A DNA stretch of 49,504 nt from Acidimicrobiales bacterium (GTDB lineage: Bacteria; Actinomycetota; Acidimicrobiia; Acidimicrobiales; UBA8190), in contig DATKSK010000061.1 in the NCBI GenBank assembly GCA_035531755.1, forward strand, positions 1 through 49,504, read 5' to 3'. The position numbers were made by a program, and so were the translations under genes. Under the pieces are notes generated by a model. It did not search any database and was not told the DNA's origin. It was given only the letters and a program-made list of their open reading frames with translations. Shown here in pieces: positions 1-7,959 of the stretch. Within the stretch, counting starts at the first letter, position 1. Every line of letters starts with the position of its first letter.

Positions 1-1
1 G

Positions 2-691
2 CATCTCGACATTGCCGCGGGCACTGGTGAGCCGGGGCTGACCGTCGCCAAGCTCGCGCCGAGGGGACACGTCGTTCTGACCGACCTTGCGGCTGAGATG
101 CTCGATATCGCGACGCGACGAGCGAACGCACAAGGGATCACCAATGTTGAGACCAAGGTGTGCAGCGCCGACGACCTGCCATTCGATGACGCGACATTCG
201 ACAGTATCTCGGTGCGGTTCGGATACATGTTCTTTCCCGACGTCGCCAAAGCGACCGCCGAGTTCGCGCGCGTGCTCAAGCCGGGCGGACGTCTCTGCTC
301 GTCGGTATGGATCAAGCCCGAGGAGAACCCGTGGACGACGATCGCCATGCAGGCAATCGCAGCGGAGGCGGTGCTGGCGCCACCCGACCCGGACGGGCCG
401 ACCATGTTCCGGTGCGCTGCCCCGGGATATGTCAGTGCCCTGTACGAGGCCGCGGGGCTGCGCGACGTTGCCGAGTGGAACGTCGACGTCGAACTCGTGA
501 CGCGATCGCCAGCGCAGTATTGGGAGATGATCAGCGAGCACGTCTCGCTCGCAGTTGCGGCGCTTCAGCGGGTCGACGAACCGGCGCGGGAGCGGATCGC
601 GAAAGCCGTCATCGCCAAGGTCAGCACCTACGAACAAGACGGCAAGGTAAGGATTCCGGGCGTGGCCCGCTGCATCGTCGGCACGAAGTAG
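2..691 (+). CDS. Class I SAM-dependent methyltransferase (5' end outside window)
   Basis: The reading frame is open from the first bases of the window, so the true start lies upstream. The visible part opens with the SAM-binding motif I (LDIAAGTGEPG), followed by an acidic strand end (VLTDLAAEML) and the motif II/III region (ADDLPFDDATFDSI, then LKPGGRL), the usual order of UbiE/COQ5-like Methyltransf_11 enzymes. The family moves a methyl group from SAM to a small-molecule substrate, which cannot be told from this fragment. About 230 residues are visible. Base composition is less GC-biased than the genes that follow, and no partner gene is visible. Confidence 0.85.
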   Translation, partial: HLDIAAGTGEPGLTVAKLAPRGHVVLTDLAAEMLDIATRRANAQGITNVETKVCSADDLPFDDATFDSISVRFGYMFFPDVAKATAEFARVLKPGGRLCSSVWIKPEENPWTTIAMQAIAAEAVLAPPDPDGPTMFRCAAPGYVSALYEAAGLRDVAEWNVDVELVTRSPAQYWEMISEHVSLAVAALQRVDEPARERIAKAVIAKVSTYEQDGKVRIPGVARCIVGTK

Positions 692-873
692 GGACTCCCG
701 AACTGCCGGTCTGACCGAACGCAAGGTGTAGATATGCCGGTGGCGCGCACCCAGCGCCTTGGATCCCAGGCGCCACACGGAGGTGCAGTCCCGCAACGGG
801 GCGAGCCGCGCCCGGGGAAGACCGCCCTGCGTCCGCAGGATTGTGCGGCTCTCACCTCACCTTGCCGGCGAAG

Positions 874-1260
874 TCATGTCGACATGAGGCCCACGGCGCG
901 CTCCGCCATGTCGACGCGCGTCGTCCCCACCGAGCCGGCGGCCCGGGTGAGCAGGCCGTCCACGTACACGGCCACGCTGATGGCGGCCGCCACCGGGTCG
1001 GCGACCTGGAGGGGTATCGGCTCGGTGCGCGCGTCGAGCCCGGCCGCGTCCAGAAGGGCAGCGCGTAGGCTGAGCAGCGCGTGACGGGCACCGTGCACGT
1101 CGAGGCCGCCGCGACGCATCCACAGGCTCAGCCCGAGCGGAAGCGAGAGGTTCCCCGCGGCGTGATCCTCGGGCCCGAGCACGGCGAGGCCGTGCAGGGC
1201 CTCGTGCGCGAAGCGTGTGGACCGCTGTTCGCCGACTTCGTCGGGTTGTGCGCCTGGCAC
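874..1260 (-). CDS. Hypothetical protein, 128 aa, divergent from ku
   Basis: I do not recognise the family. The GTG start at 1260 is chosen because a perfect AGGAGG lies 6 nt upstream; longer versions of the frame run into ku on the other strand and lack a ribosome site. The protein has a helical, alanine/leucine-rich body (FAHEALHGLAVLGPEDHAAG, then LSLRAALLDAAGL) and a C-terminal stretch (VAAAISVAVYVDGLLTRAAG) that could be an amphipathic or weak membrane helix. There is no signal peptide or catalytic motif I can name. It shares a 145-nt divergent control region with ku, so co-regulation is possible but unproven. Confidence 0.6.
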   Translation of the reverse strand: MPGAQPDEVGEQRSTRFAHEALHGLAVLGPEDHAAGNLSLPLGLSLWMRRGGLDVHGARHALLSLRAALLDAAGLDARTEPIPLQVADPVAAAISVAVYVDGLLTRAAGSVGTTRVDMAERAVGLMST

Positions 1261-1353
1261 CGGGAACCTCCTGGTCAGCACTCCGTCGGACCCTGTGGCC
1301 AGTGTGCTCCCCGGGTGTAACGGGGTGGTGGATCCGGGTAAGTCCTGGTCAGG

Positions 1354-1375
1354 GGGTCGTGACCCGTGGTTGACT
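1354..1375. promoter_or_regulatory. Candidate control region between the 128-aa gene and ku
   Basis: A small inverted repeat GGGTC-GT-GACCC (1354-1365) is followed by TTGACT (1370-1375), a good -35-like hexamer pointing at ku. No clear -10 is seen at the right spacing, so the promoter reading is tentative. Confidence 0.3.
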
Positions 1376-1405
1376 GGTGGGACCCCGCCGGCGAAAGGAG
1401 CCGCC

Positions 1406-2443
1406 ATGCCCAGGGCGATCTGGACGGGGTCGCTGAGCTTCGGCCTCGTCAACGTGCCGGTCGGGCTCTTCACCGCAACCGAGGACAAGACCGTTCACTT
1501 CAACCAGTTCCAGTCGGGGACGTCCGACCGGATCCGGCAGAAGCGCGTCAACGAGCGCACCGGCGACGAGGTGGAGTTCGCAGACGTGGTGAAGGGGTAC
1601 GACCTCGGTGGTGGCGAGTACGTGATCGTCACGCCCGAGGAGCTCGAGTCCGTGGAGCCGGGCCGTACCCGCACGATCGAGATCACCGACTTCGTCGACC
1701 TCGGGGAGATCGACCCGATCTACTTCAAGTCCTCGTACTACGTGGGGCCCCAGGGCGAGCAGGCGGCGCGCCCCTACGCCTTGCTGCGCGAGGCCATGGC
1801 GGCCACGAACAAGGTGGCGATCGCCTCGCTGGTCCTGCGCACGAAGGAGCACCTCGTGGCGATCAGGCCCACCGAGTCGGTGCTCACGCTCGAGACGATG
1901 TACTTCGCCGACGAGATCCGTGACCCGGTGAACGAGCTCCCGAACCTGCCCACGGGCCTCGACTTCACCACCCGCGAGATGAACACGGCCAAGCTGCTGA
2001 TCGAGTCGATGGGCAGCGCCTGGGACCCGGCGGTCTACGAGGACGAGTACCGCAAGCGCGTCGAGCAGCTGATCGACGACAAGCGCCAGGGCACGGTGGT
2101 CGTCACCGAGCGCCCTGCCGCCGCCCCGACGCCGGTCGTCGATCTCATGGCGGCCCTGCAGGCGAGCGTGGAGGCCGCCCGCTCGCACCGGCCGGGAGAA
2201 CGCGTGGCCGACGCCGCCGGCACCGAGGGCACGTCACCGGCCCGGCGCCGGGCCCGGGCGGCCGCCCCGCCACCACCGGCGGCGCCGGGGGTCGACGGGG
2301 ACCTGTCCACCCTCAGCAAGGCCGAGCTGCAGGCCAGGGCGGCCGCCCTCGGCGTGCCCGGGCGGTCGAGGATGTCGCGTCAGGAGCTCGAGGCGGCTCT
2401 CGCCGGCGTCCCCAGGGCGCCGAAGCGGCGCAAGGCCTCGTAG
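1406..2443 (+). CDS. ku: Bacterial Ku, NHEJ DNA end-binding protein
   Basis: Ku binds DNA double-strand ends as a homodimer and recruits ligase LigD for non-homologous end joining. The protein begins MPRAIWTGSLSFGLVNVPVG, the standard Ku start, and the Ku core runs to about residue 255 (KVAIASLVLRTKEHLVAIRP, then the dimer bridge and AKLLIESM). After a basic, proline-rich linker, residues 297-345 form a SAP/Rho-N-like helix pair (LSTLSKAELQARAAALGV) and a basic tail (APKRRKAS), an extension seen in many actinobacterial Ku proteins that adds DNA contacts. The ATG at 1406 has AAAGGAG upstream. 345 aa is slightly long for the family because of the tail. No ligD is in the window. Confidence 0.96.
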   Translation: MPRAIWTGSLSFGLVNVPVGLFTATEDKTVHFNQFQSGTSDRIRQKRVNERTGDEVEFADVVKGYDLGGGEYVIVTPEELESVEPGRTRTIEITDFVDLGEIDPIYFKSSYYVGPQGEQAARPYALLREAMAATNKVAIASLVLRTKEHLVAIRPTESVLTLETMYFADEIRDPVNELPNLPTGLDFTTREMNTAKLLIESMGSAWDPAVYEDEYRKRVEQLIDDKRQGTVVVTERPAAAPTPVVDLMAALQASVEAARSHRPGERVADAAGTEGTSPARRRARAAAPPPPAAPGVDGDLSTLSKAELQARAAALGVPGRSRMSRQELEAALAGVPRAPKRRKAS

Positions 2444-2550
2444 CGGGCGCCTCGGTGCCGCGCCGGGCACGGTGTGCCCGGCGGTGCCCCCCGGGGTTCC
2501 CCTGCCCTGGCGACCGGGCGGCCACCGCCGCGCCGCTCGAGTGGTCGAGG

Positions 2551-2753
2551 ATGGCGGAGCTGTCGAGCGACCGCGCCGCCGCCCTCGTGCTGGGCGACCC
2601 GTTGGCGGCGGGTTCGACCCCATCCGGGCCGGGCACGACGTGCGACGGGGGCAGGAGCCCCCGGCGTCGGTCGAGTTCGAGGCGGCCGTCGAGCACTACG
2701 GCGACCGCTTCGTGGGCGACCGGGGGGACCTCGACCCGCGCCGAGGTCCGTGA
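2551..2753 (+). pseudogene. Possible small gene broken by a frameshift
   Basis: This lies in the only gene-free gap above 300 nt (2444-2761). From ATG 2551 one frame reads MAELSSDRAAALVLGDPLAAG with typical high-GC codon use. At the run GGCGGCGGG near 2606-2616 the coding-like signal moves to another frame, which continues FDPIRAGHDVRRGQEPPAS and VEFEAAVEHYGDRFVGDRG to a TGA at 2751. Joined, this gives about 67 residues of acidic, ordinary-looking protein; neither frame alone looks coding throughout. It could be a decayed gene, a sequencing or assembly slip, or chance. I do not recognise the family. The rest of the gap shows nothing I can support. Confidence 0.3.
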
Positions 2754-2761
2754 CGGGGGCG

Positions 2762-4078
2762 CTACGGGGTGAGGGTGCCGACGTCGCCCGGTCGGCCGCA
2801 GGTCGAGGGGGCCGGGCTCCCGTGCAGCCGGTCCGTCATCCACCGGATGATGGCGGGCACCGACACGTTCACCACCGTCCCGTGGGTCGCGCCCGGCACG
2901 TGGAGGTAGTCGACCGTGTCGCCGATGGGGCAGGCCATCGTGGTGACGTACCCGTCGGTGAGTGCCGGGGGCACGGTGGTGTCGGCGGTCCCCTGCACGA
3001 CGAGCATGGGCGAGAGGTTCTTGACCCTCCCCGGGTCGTTCAGCTTGGCGTGGGCCAGCACCACGGGATTGGTGGCGGCGCCGGGCAGGAAGACGTCGCC
3101 GGCGGTGAGGTGCCGCGAGGAGATGGCGTTCACCGTGGCGTCGAGGCAGCCGTGGGGCACCACCGACGCGGCGACCTGCTCGCCGGCCGGGGTGAACAGA
3201 TCCGACAGCGGGAGGTCGCGGTAGGTCCGGGCCCACGTGTACGCCACCGGGATCGTGAATTCCAGGATCCCCTGGCCGACCGACGTGTCCACCACCGACA
3301 CGATGGTGCTCAGCTCGGTGGCCGGGGCGGCGGCCACCACCCCGGCGACGTGCAGGTCGGGCGCGTAGGTCGGGGCGAGCTCGCCGGCGAACAGTGCGGC
3401 GTGGCCGCCCTGTGAATGGCCGTAGATGATGACGGTGCTCGAGGTGTGCGTGCCCGGGAGGCGGTGCGCGGCGCGTGCCGCGTCGAGCACACCGCGTCCT
3501 TCGCTGGCGCCCAGGAGGTACGGGTGGATGCCGGGGGTGCCGAGGCCCTCGTAGTCGGTGGCGGCGACGACGAATCCGGCGCGCAGGTAGCTGGCCAGGC
3601 CGGGCACGAGGTACGGCCCCACCCCGCCCTGGGACGTGAACAGCGACGGGGCGCAGATCCCCGTGAACCCCGTGGTGCCGTGGGCCCACGACAGGATCGG
3701 GAAGCCCCCCGCCGGCGCCGGGCCGCCGGGCACGACGACGTAGCCCGACTCCGGGATGTCGTCGCCGTAGATCGAGCGCGAGTGGAACAGCACGCGCCAC
3801 ACCGTCGCCCCGGCGGGGACACCGGGGACGCCGGTGACCTTCTCGGTGCGGATGATGGTGCCGGGCGCCGCCGCCGGGAGCGGGCGCGGCGGGCTGTAGA
3901 ACGCGGGGATGCCCGTGGCGTTGACGTCGGCGGCGACCGTCTTCGTGCCGGAGGACGCCGCCGCCGACGGCGTGGTGCCGCCCCCGCAGGCGGCCAGGCC
4001 CAACGCCGCGGCACCGAGGGCGGCGCCGATCGCCAGCCGGTACCGCGCCGGCCGGACGCGACGTGGGTGCGGTCTCAT
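2762..4078 (-). CDS. Secreted lipase-family lipoprotein (alpha/beta hydrolase)
   Basis: Probably an exported esterase/lipase of the LIP family (PF03583), acting outside the membrane on acyl esters. The start is the ATG at 4078 after GGAAGGGGG. A basic N-terminus and hydrophobic stretch lead to the lipobox LAAC (Cys31), so it should be lipid-anchored. The body has the nucleophile elbow GHSQGG (Ser near residue 219), an acid region (QGTADTTVP) and the histidine (PGATHG) in correct order for a Ser-Asp-His triad. 438 aa fits the family. It is convergent with the possible broken gene and has no obvious operon partner. The substrate is unknown. Confidence 0.88.
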   Translation of the reverse strand: MRPHPRRVRPARYRLAIGAALGAAALGLAACGGGTTPSAAASSGTKTVAADVNATGIPAFYSPPRPLPAAAPGTIIRTEKVTGVPGVPAGATVWRVLFHSRSIYGDDIPESGYVVVPGGPAPAGGFPILSWAHGTTGFTGICAPSLFTSQGGVGPYLVPGLASYLRAGFVVAATDYEGLGTPGIHPYLLGASEGRGVLDAARAAHRLPGTHTSSTVIIYGHSQGGHAALFAGELAPTYAPDLHVAGVVAAAPATELSTIVSVVDTSVGQGILEFTIPVAYTWARTYRDLPLSDLFTPAGEQVAASVVPHGCLDATVNAISSRHLTAGDVFLPGAATNPVVLAHAKLNDPGRVKNLSPMLVVQGTADTTVPPALTDGYVTTMACPIGDTVDYLHVPGATHGTVVNVSVPAIIRWMTDRLHGSPAPSTCGRPGDVGTLTP

Positions 4079-4300
4079 GGTCCCCCTTCCGGCTCCGGTG
4101 CGCGTCGGAGCGGGCGGGAGCACACTACCGCTGCGACGTCGGCGTCCCCGGTGACTCCTCGCCCACCTCTCGACGCCACCCCGGGCCCACCGGGATGACC
4201 ATGCAACCCGGGGACCGCAGCCCGCGGTGGGTCCACGGTGCCGGTGTCCCTCACAGGAGCCGCCGGCCACCACCCCGCCACCACCCGGCCGCAGGGCCCG

Positions 4301-4600
4301 TCAGTCGGGGAAGTGCCGCTCGGCGACCACCTGGCCCACCGAGATGGAGTACGAGGCGTAGAAGCGCTGCCGCCCGAGCCGCTGGGCGGCGCGGTGCTCC
4401 GGATGGTCACGCCAGGCGTGCTGGTCCTCCAGGGTGGCGAACGTGATCACCGACACGCGCTCGCCGTCGCTCGCCTCGAACGTCTTGAAGTCCACGAATC
4501 CCGGCATCGCCCGGGCGAGGTCGAGCATGCGGGCCGCCGTGTCGTGGTACTCGGCGCCGGCCTCTGGTCGCAGGCGTGAGCGGAAGACCGTGACCACCAC
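4301..4600 (-). CDS. ABM (antibiotic biosynthesis monooxygenase) domain protein
   Basis: A single ferredoxin-like ABM domain of about 99 residues: VVVTVFRSRLRPEA, then YHDTAARMLDLARAMPGFVD, FKTFEASDGERVSVITFATL and a final FYASYSI strand. Members are heme-independent monooxygenases or small dimeric proteins of uncertain function. The GTG at 4600 is preferred because the domain begins there and GAGGGAG lies upstream; a longer start at GTG 4636 is possible. It sits alone between two leftward genes. The substrate is not predictable. Confidence 0.8.
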   Translation of the reverse strand: MVVTVFRSRLRPEAGAEYHDTAARMLDLARAMPGFVDFKTFEASDGERVSVITFATLEDQHAWRDHPEHRAAQRLGRQRFYASYSISVGQVVAERHFPD

Positions 4601-4809
4601 TGCCGCGGGTTCTCCCTCGGATGCGCCCTCGTGCACGTCGGTCAAAGGGTCGCTTCGGGTTCTTCGGCTGTTTCGAGGTGATCGGGCTGATCTGGGGAGC
4701 ATGGCTGCTGGTCAGGACTCCACCAGTCCGGCGGTCCGGTGTCAAGGATCCGAGCGCCGCGTCGTCGGGGCGACGGCCCGTGGTGCCCGGCCCGGCGAAG
4801 GTCCGCGGC

Positions 4810-5271
4810 CTACAGCGCCAACGGCCGGATGGGGCTGAACACCAACGTCGGGTCGGTCCGCCAGTCGACCCCGGGGACGTCGATGTAGAGCTCGATCTCG
4901 TTGCCGTCGGGGTCTTTGATGTACAGGCTGTGGGTCACGGCGTGGTCGCTGGTGCCGACGACGGTGACGCCGGCGGCTTCGACCGACCGCAGCGCCTCGC
5001 GCAGCTCGTCGTCGGAGTCCCCGACCTTCAGGCCGAAGTGGTACAGCCCGAGCCGCCGCCCGGGCGGGAGGGCCTGGGCGTCCTCGCCGACCTCGATGAG
5101 CAACAGCTCGTGGTGCGTCCGGTTGGCGGGCGCGGAGAAGGCCGCGGCGGGGAAGCCGAGCTCCACGGTGGGCGCCAGCTGCCGCCACCCGAGCACGTCG
5201 CGGTAGAACGTCGCCGACCGCGCCAGGTTCCGCACGTACAGCACCAGGTGCCCGAGCTCCTTGACCTCCAC
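4810..5271 (-). CDS. VOC-superfamily (glyoxalase/dioxygenase-like) protein
   Basis: The 153-aa protein carries one vicinal-oxygen-chelate fold as two beta-alpha-beta-beta-beta halves: LGHLVLYVRNLARSATFYRD begins the first, LGLYHFGLKVGDSDDELREA the second, and it ends with the metal/substrate strand SLYIKDPDGNEIELYIDVPG. The usual metal ligands are visible as His in GHLVLYV, His in LYHFGLKV and Glu in GNEIELY. Such proteins bind a divalent metal and act on aromatic diols, glyoxal adducts or antibiotics. The GTG start at 5271 has GGAGG just upstream. It is divergent from the yceH-like gene, with about 70 nt between them. Confidence 0.88.
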   Translation of the reverse strand: MEVKELGHLVLYVRNLARSATFYRDVLGWRQLAPTVELGFPAAAFSAPANRTHHELLLIEVGEDAQALPPGRRLGLYHFGLKVGDSDDELREALRSVEAAGVTVVGTSDHAVTHSLYIKDPDGNEIELYIDVPGVDWRTDPTLVFSPIRPLAL

Positions 5272-5342
5272 CGCGCCTCCGATCCTCGTCCGGCCGTGCA
5301 GGACAACCGTGGGCGGCCACCGGCTATTCCGCGCCCGGCCCG

Positions 5343-5348
5343 TATGCT
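5343..5348 (+). promoter_or_regulatory. -10-like hexamer for a leaderless yceH transcript
   Basis: TATGCT ends 7 nt before the ATG at 5356, and there is no Shine-Dalgarno sequence. This spacing puts the transcription start at the start codon. Confidence 0.45.
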
Positions 5349-5355
5349 CGGCGCG

Positions 5356-6117
5356 ATGGACGTCTCGGCCGAGGAGATCCGGGTGCTCGGGTGCTTGGTC
5401 GAGAAGCAGCTCACCACACCCCAGCAGTACCCGCTCACCTTGAACGCGCTGGCGTCGGCGTGCAACCAGGCCTCCAACCGCGACCCGGTCGTGGCGTACG
5501 ACGAGCCGACCGTCGAAGCCGCCGTCACCAGGGCCAAGACCAAGGGGCTCGCCGGGTTCGTGCACCCTGCGCACGGCCGATCGGCCCTGCGCTTCCGCCA
5601 CGCCCTCGACGAGGCCCTCGGTCTCGGCGACCGGCCGCTGGCGCTGTTGGCGGTCCTCATGCTCCGAGGCCCGCAGACCCCGGGGGAGCTGCGCGGGCGG
5701 ACCGAGCGCATGGTCCCGTTCGCCGACCTGCGCGAGGTCGAGGCCGAGCTCGCCGCCCTGGCCGGCCGCGCCGAGCCCCTGGTCGCTCGCCTGGCGCGGG
5801 TTGCGGGCCAGAAGGAGGACCGCTACGCGCAGCTGCTGGGCGGCACCGCCGAGCCTGGGAGTCGCCCCGCTGCCGCGGCGACGCCGGGCGCCGCGGGCGA
5901 CGGGGCCGGCGGGGCCGCGCCCTCGGGCGGGGGCCCCGACGTGGGCGATGACGCCACGACCGCCGTTCGGGGCGAAGACGGGCCGGCGGCGGGGACGTTC
6001 CCCGGCGGTCTTCGAGCCGACGTCGAGCGACTCCGGTGGGAGGTGGAACGCCTGCGGGCCGAGATCGACGGGCTCCGGCGTGACCTCGACGACCTGCGGG
6101 GACAGCTCGGGGCCTGA
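5356..6117 (+). CDS. yceH: YceH/DUF480 family protein
   Basis: The first 160 residues match DUF480/YceH: the opening LGCLVEKQLTTPQQYPLTLN, the SACNQASNRDPVV motif and a second winged-helix unit (LALLAVLMLRGPQTPGELRG). These proteins are two tandem winged helices of unknown function. A low-complexity Gly/Ala/Pro linker follows, then a C-terminal coiled coil (about 215-253) of VERLRWEVERLRAEIDGLRR type. 253 aa is longer than the usual about 215 because of the linker and coil. The ATG at 5356 is favoured over ATG 5344 by the -10-like hexamer. It stands alone, divergent from the VOC gene. Confidence 0.9.
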   Translation: MDVSAEEIRVLGCLVEKQLTTPQQYPLTLNALASACNQASNRDPVVAYDEPTVEAAVTRAKTKGLAGFVHPAHGRSALRFRHALDEALGLGDRPLALLAVLMLRGPQTPGELRGRTERMVPFADLREVEAELAALAGRAEPLVARLARVAGQKEDRYAQLLGGTAEPGSRPAAAATPGAAGDGAGGAAPSGGGPDVGDDATTAVRGEDGPAAGTFPGGLRADVERLRWEVERLRAEIDGLRRDLDDLRGQLGA

Positions 6118-6193
6118 CGGCGCGTGGCGCCGCGCCGCGCGTGCGGCTCCGGCATGATGGGACCGACCACGGCAGAATGCGGACGGAGGATCC

Positions 6194-6643
6194 ATGGACA
6201 GTGCAGGCCGGACACCGACGATCGTCGTGGGCGTGGACGGGTCCGAGCCCTCGCGCCGGGCCCTGAAATGGGCCGCCGGGCAGGCGCAACGCACCGGCGC
6301 CGAGCTCAACGTGGTGACCACCTGGGAGTACCCCACGACCTTCGGCTGGGCCCCTCCCTACCCGCCTGCATTCGACCCCGAGGGCGACACCCGCGCCGCG
6401 CTCGAGGAGACGGTCAACGCCGTGTTGGGGCCCGAGCCGTCGGTCCCCGTGCGCCTGACGGTGGTGGAGGGCCACCCCGCGCCGGTGCTCACCGAGCAGG
6501 CGGAGGGCGCGGAGATGCTCGTCGTGGGCAGCCGCGGCCACGGCGCCTTCATGGGCATGCTGCTCGGGTCGGTGAGCGAGCACTGCGCGTCGCACGCGTC
6601 GTGCCCCGTGGTCGTCGTGCGTCACCCAGAGGATATGCAATAG
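6194..6643 (+). CDS. Universal stress protein (UspA family)
   Basis: 149 aa, one Usp domain. It opens TIVVGVDGSEPSRRAL and ends with the ATP-binding signature GSRGHGAFMGMLLGSVS (G-2x-G-9x-GS), so it should be an ATP-binding Usp. A good ribosome site (GGAGG, 4 nt before ATG) and a -10-like CAGAAT at 6173-6178 precede it. Its stop is 3 nt before the PPK2 gene, so the two are almost surely one operon, joining a stress regulator with polyphosphate metabolism. A second Usp gene lies at 32270-32701. Confidence 0.93.
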   Translation: MDSAGRTPTIVVGVDGSEPSRRALKWAAGQAQRTGAELNVVTTWEYPTTFGWAPPYPPAFDPEGDTRAALEETVNAVLGPEPSVPVRLTVVEGHPAPVLTEQAEGAEMLVVGSRGHGAFMGMLLGSVSEHCASHASCPVVVVRHPEDMQ

Positions 6644-6646
6644 CAG

Positions 6647-7459
6647 GTGCGCGCCGTCGACCAGTGGCGGGTGCGCCCCGGGGAGACCGTGCGCCTCGAC
6701 CGGCGCGACCCGGCGTCTGTCGCCGGCGCTCCCGGCGACAAGACCGCGACCGAGCAGGCCACGCTTCCGCTGCACGAGGAGCTCTTCGGGATCCAGGACC
6801 GTCTGTGGGCCGAGTCGACGCACTCGGTGCTGGTGGTGCTGCAGGGCCTCGACGCGTCGGGGAAGGACGGCACGATCAAGCACGTCTTCCGGGGTGTGAA
6901 CCCCCAGGGCACCAACGTGGCATCGTTCAAGCAACCCACCCCGGAGGAGCAGGCCCACGATTTCCTGTGGCGTGTCCACCGGCGCACGCCCGCCGCGGGC
7001 GAGATCGCCATCTTCAACCGGTCGCACTACGAGGACGTGCTCGTGGTGCGGGTGCACGGCCTCGCGCCGGAGAAGGTGTGGCGGGCCCGCTACGACGAGA
7101 TCAACGCCTTCGAGCGGTTGCTCGCGCGCGGCGGCACCACCACGGTGAAGTTCTTCCTGCACGTCTCCTTCGAGGAGCAGGGTCGGCGGCTCCGGGACCG
7201 CCTGGAGCGGCCGGACAAGCGCTGGAAGGCCCGCGCCGCCGACTTCCTCGAGCGCGGACACTGGGACGCCTACCAGCGGGCCTATACCGAGGCGATCGAG
7301 AAGACCTCGACGGACGTGGCGCCGTGGTACGTCATCCCCGCCGACCACAAGTGGTACCGGAACTGGGCGGTCAGCCAGGTGCTCCTCGCCACGCTCGAGG
7401 AGATGGCCCCGCGCTATCCGGACCCCGCACCGCCCGACCTTCCCGACGGCGTGACCTGA
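6647..7459 (+). CDS. PPK2-family polyphosphate kinase
   Basis: PPK2 enzymes move phosphate between polyphosphate and nucleotides (ADP/GDP or AMP). The Walker A is GLDASGKDGTIKHVFRGVNP, the Walker B region is FNRSHYEDVLVVRVHGL, and the lid has RLERPDKRWK and the WDAYQRAY helix. The single domain is 270 aa, normal for class I or III; the class cannot be fixed by eye. The GTG at 6647 lies 3 nt after the universal stress gene's stop. Ppx (polyphosphate breakdown) is encoded near 46 kb, so both halves of polyphosphate turnover are present. Confidence 0.93.
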   Translation: MRAVDQWRVRPGETVRLDRRDPASVAGAPGDKTATEQATLPLHEELFGIQDRLWAESTHSVLVVLQGLDASGKDGTIKHVFRGVNPQGTNVASFKQPTPEEQAHDFLWRVHRRTPAAGEIAIFNRSHYEDVLVVRVHGLAPEKVWRARYDEINAFERLLARGGTTTVKFFLHVSFEEQGRRLRDRLERPDKRWKARAADFLERGHWDAYQRAYTEAIEKTSTDVAPWYVIPADHKWYRNWAVSQVLLATLEEMAPRYPDPAPPDLPDGVT

Positions 7460-7466
7460 GCCCGCT

Positions 7467-7483
7467 CGGGGGCGCCGCCCCCG
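7467..7483. terminator. Palindrome between convergent genes, likely terminator
   Basis: CGGGGGC-GCC-GCCCCCG is a perfect 7-bp stem with a 3-nt loop, 7 nt after the PPK2 stop and 22 nt before the SRPBCC stop on the other strand. No T-run follows, common in such GC-rich genomes. The same core recurs at 11344-11358. Confidence 0.5.
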
Positions 7484-7505
7484 TCACCGGCCGCCGCCCC
7501 GAGCC

Positions 7506-7958
7506 TCAGGCGCTGCCCGTGGCGCCGCGCTCCGCGTACCGGCAGACGCGCACGGCGAAGCCCCGCACCATGCGCCGGAGTGCGAAGCGAAGGGCCGGGC
7601 CCGTCCCCGGGACCAGCGGCTCGAGCTCGCAGCGCCATGTCACGAGCGTGCCGCCCCCGTCGTCGTCGAGGTGCACGTCGGCGCGGTAGTAGCGCACCGG
7701 GAGCCCGCGCACGGCGACGTAGCCGAGATGGCGCGGCGGGTCCCACGCCACGACCTCCTCCTGGCTGCCGCCGGGGCCGACGGCGAAACGCCGCAGCGCC
7801 CCGACCCCGTCGGGGGGCGGGTCACCCTCGCGCAGGAGGGACGTGCGTGTCATCCACGCCCATTCCTTCCAGCGCGCCACCTCGCCCACCAGCGGCCAGA
7901 CCACGTCCACGGGCGCGGACGTGCGTGCCGACGCCTCGAATTCGTAGCGGCGAGTCAC
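7506..7958 (-). CDS. SRPBCC (START-like) ligand-binding protein
   Basis: 150 aa with the helix-grip pattern of polyketide_cyc2/SRPBCC proteins: FEASARTSAPVDVVWPLVGE, the tryptophan-rich WKEWAWMT, the strand GSQEEVVAWDPPRHLGYVAV and a long C-terminal helix after LVPGTGPALRFALRRM. The family binds hydrophobic ligands in a deep cavity; some are cyclases. It begins (GTG) one nucleotide after the stop of another SRPBCC gene, so the two are co-translated and may form a pair. No ligand can be named. Confidence 0.85.
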   Translation of the reverse strand: MTRRYEFEASARTSAPVDVVWPLVGEVARWKEWAWMTRTSLLREGDPPPDGVGALRRFAVGPGGSQEEVVAWDPPRHLGYVAVRGLPVRYYRADVHLDDDGGGTLVTWRCELEPLVPGTGPALRFALRRMVRGFAVRVCRYAERGATGSA

Positions 7959-7959
7959 G

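Noticed and set aside
692-873. Possible riboswitch or tRNA in the gap after the methyltransferase
   Set aside because: There are several GC-rich hairpins, but no GGTTCGA loop, no CCA-end acceptor stem and no recognisable riboswitch core.
1261-1488. N-terminal extension of the 128-aa gene into ku
   Set aside because: A perfect AGGAGG before GTG 1260 marks the start; the extension overlaps ku head-on and reads like antisense sequence.
4601-4702. Longer N-terminus for the ABM protein
   Set aside because: The added residues are Arg/Ser-rich and outside the ABM fold; a ribosome-like GAGGGAG lies ahead of the shorter GTG start.
5657-7348. Long minus-strand frame opposite the universal stress and PPK2 genes
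   Set aside because: Shadow of real genes on the plus strand; low-complexity translation and no start signal.
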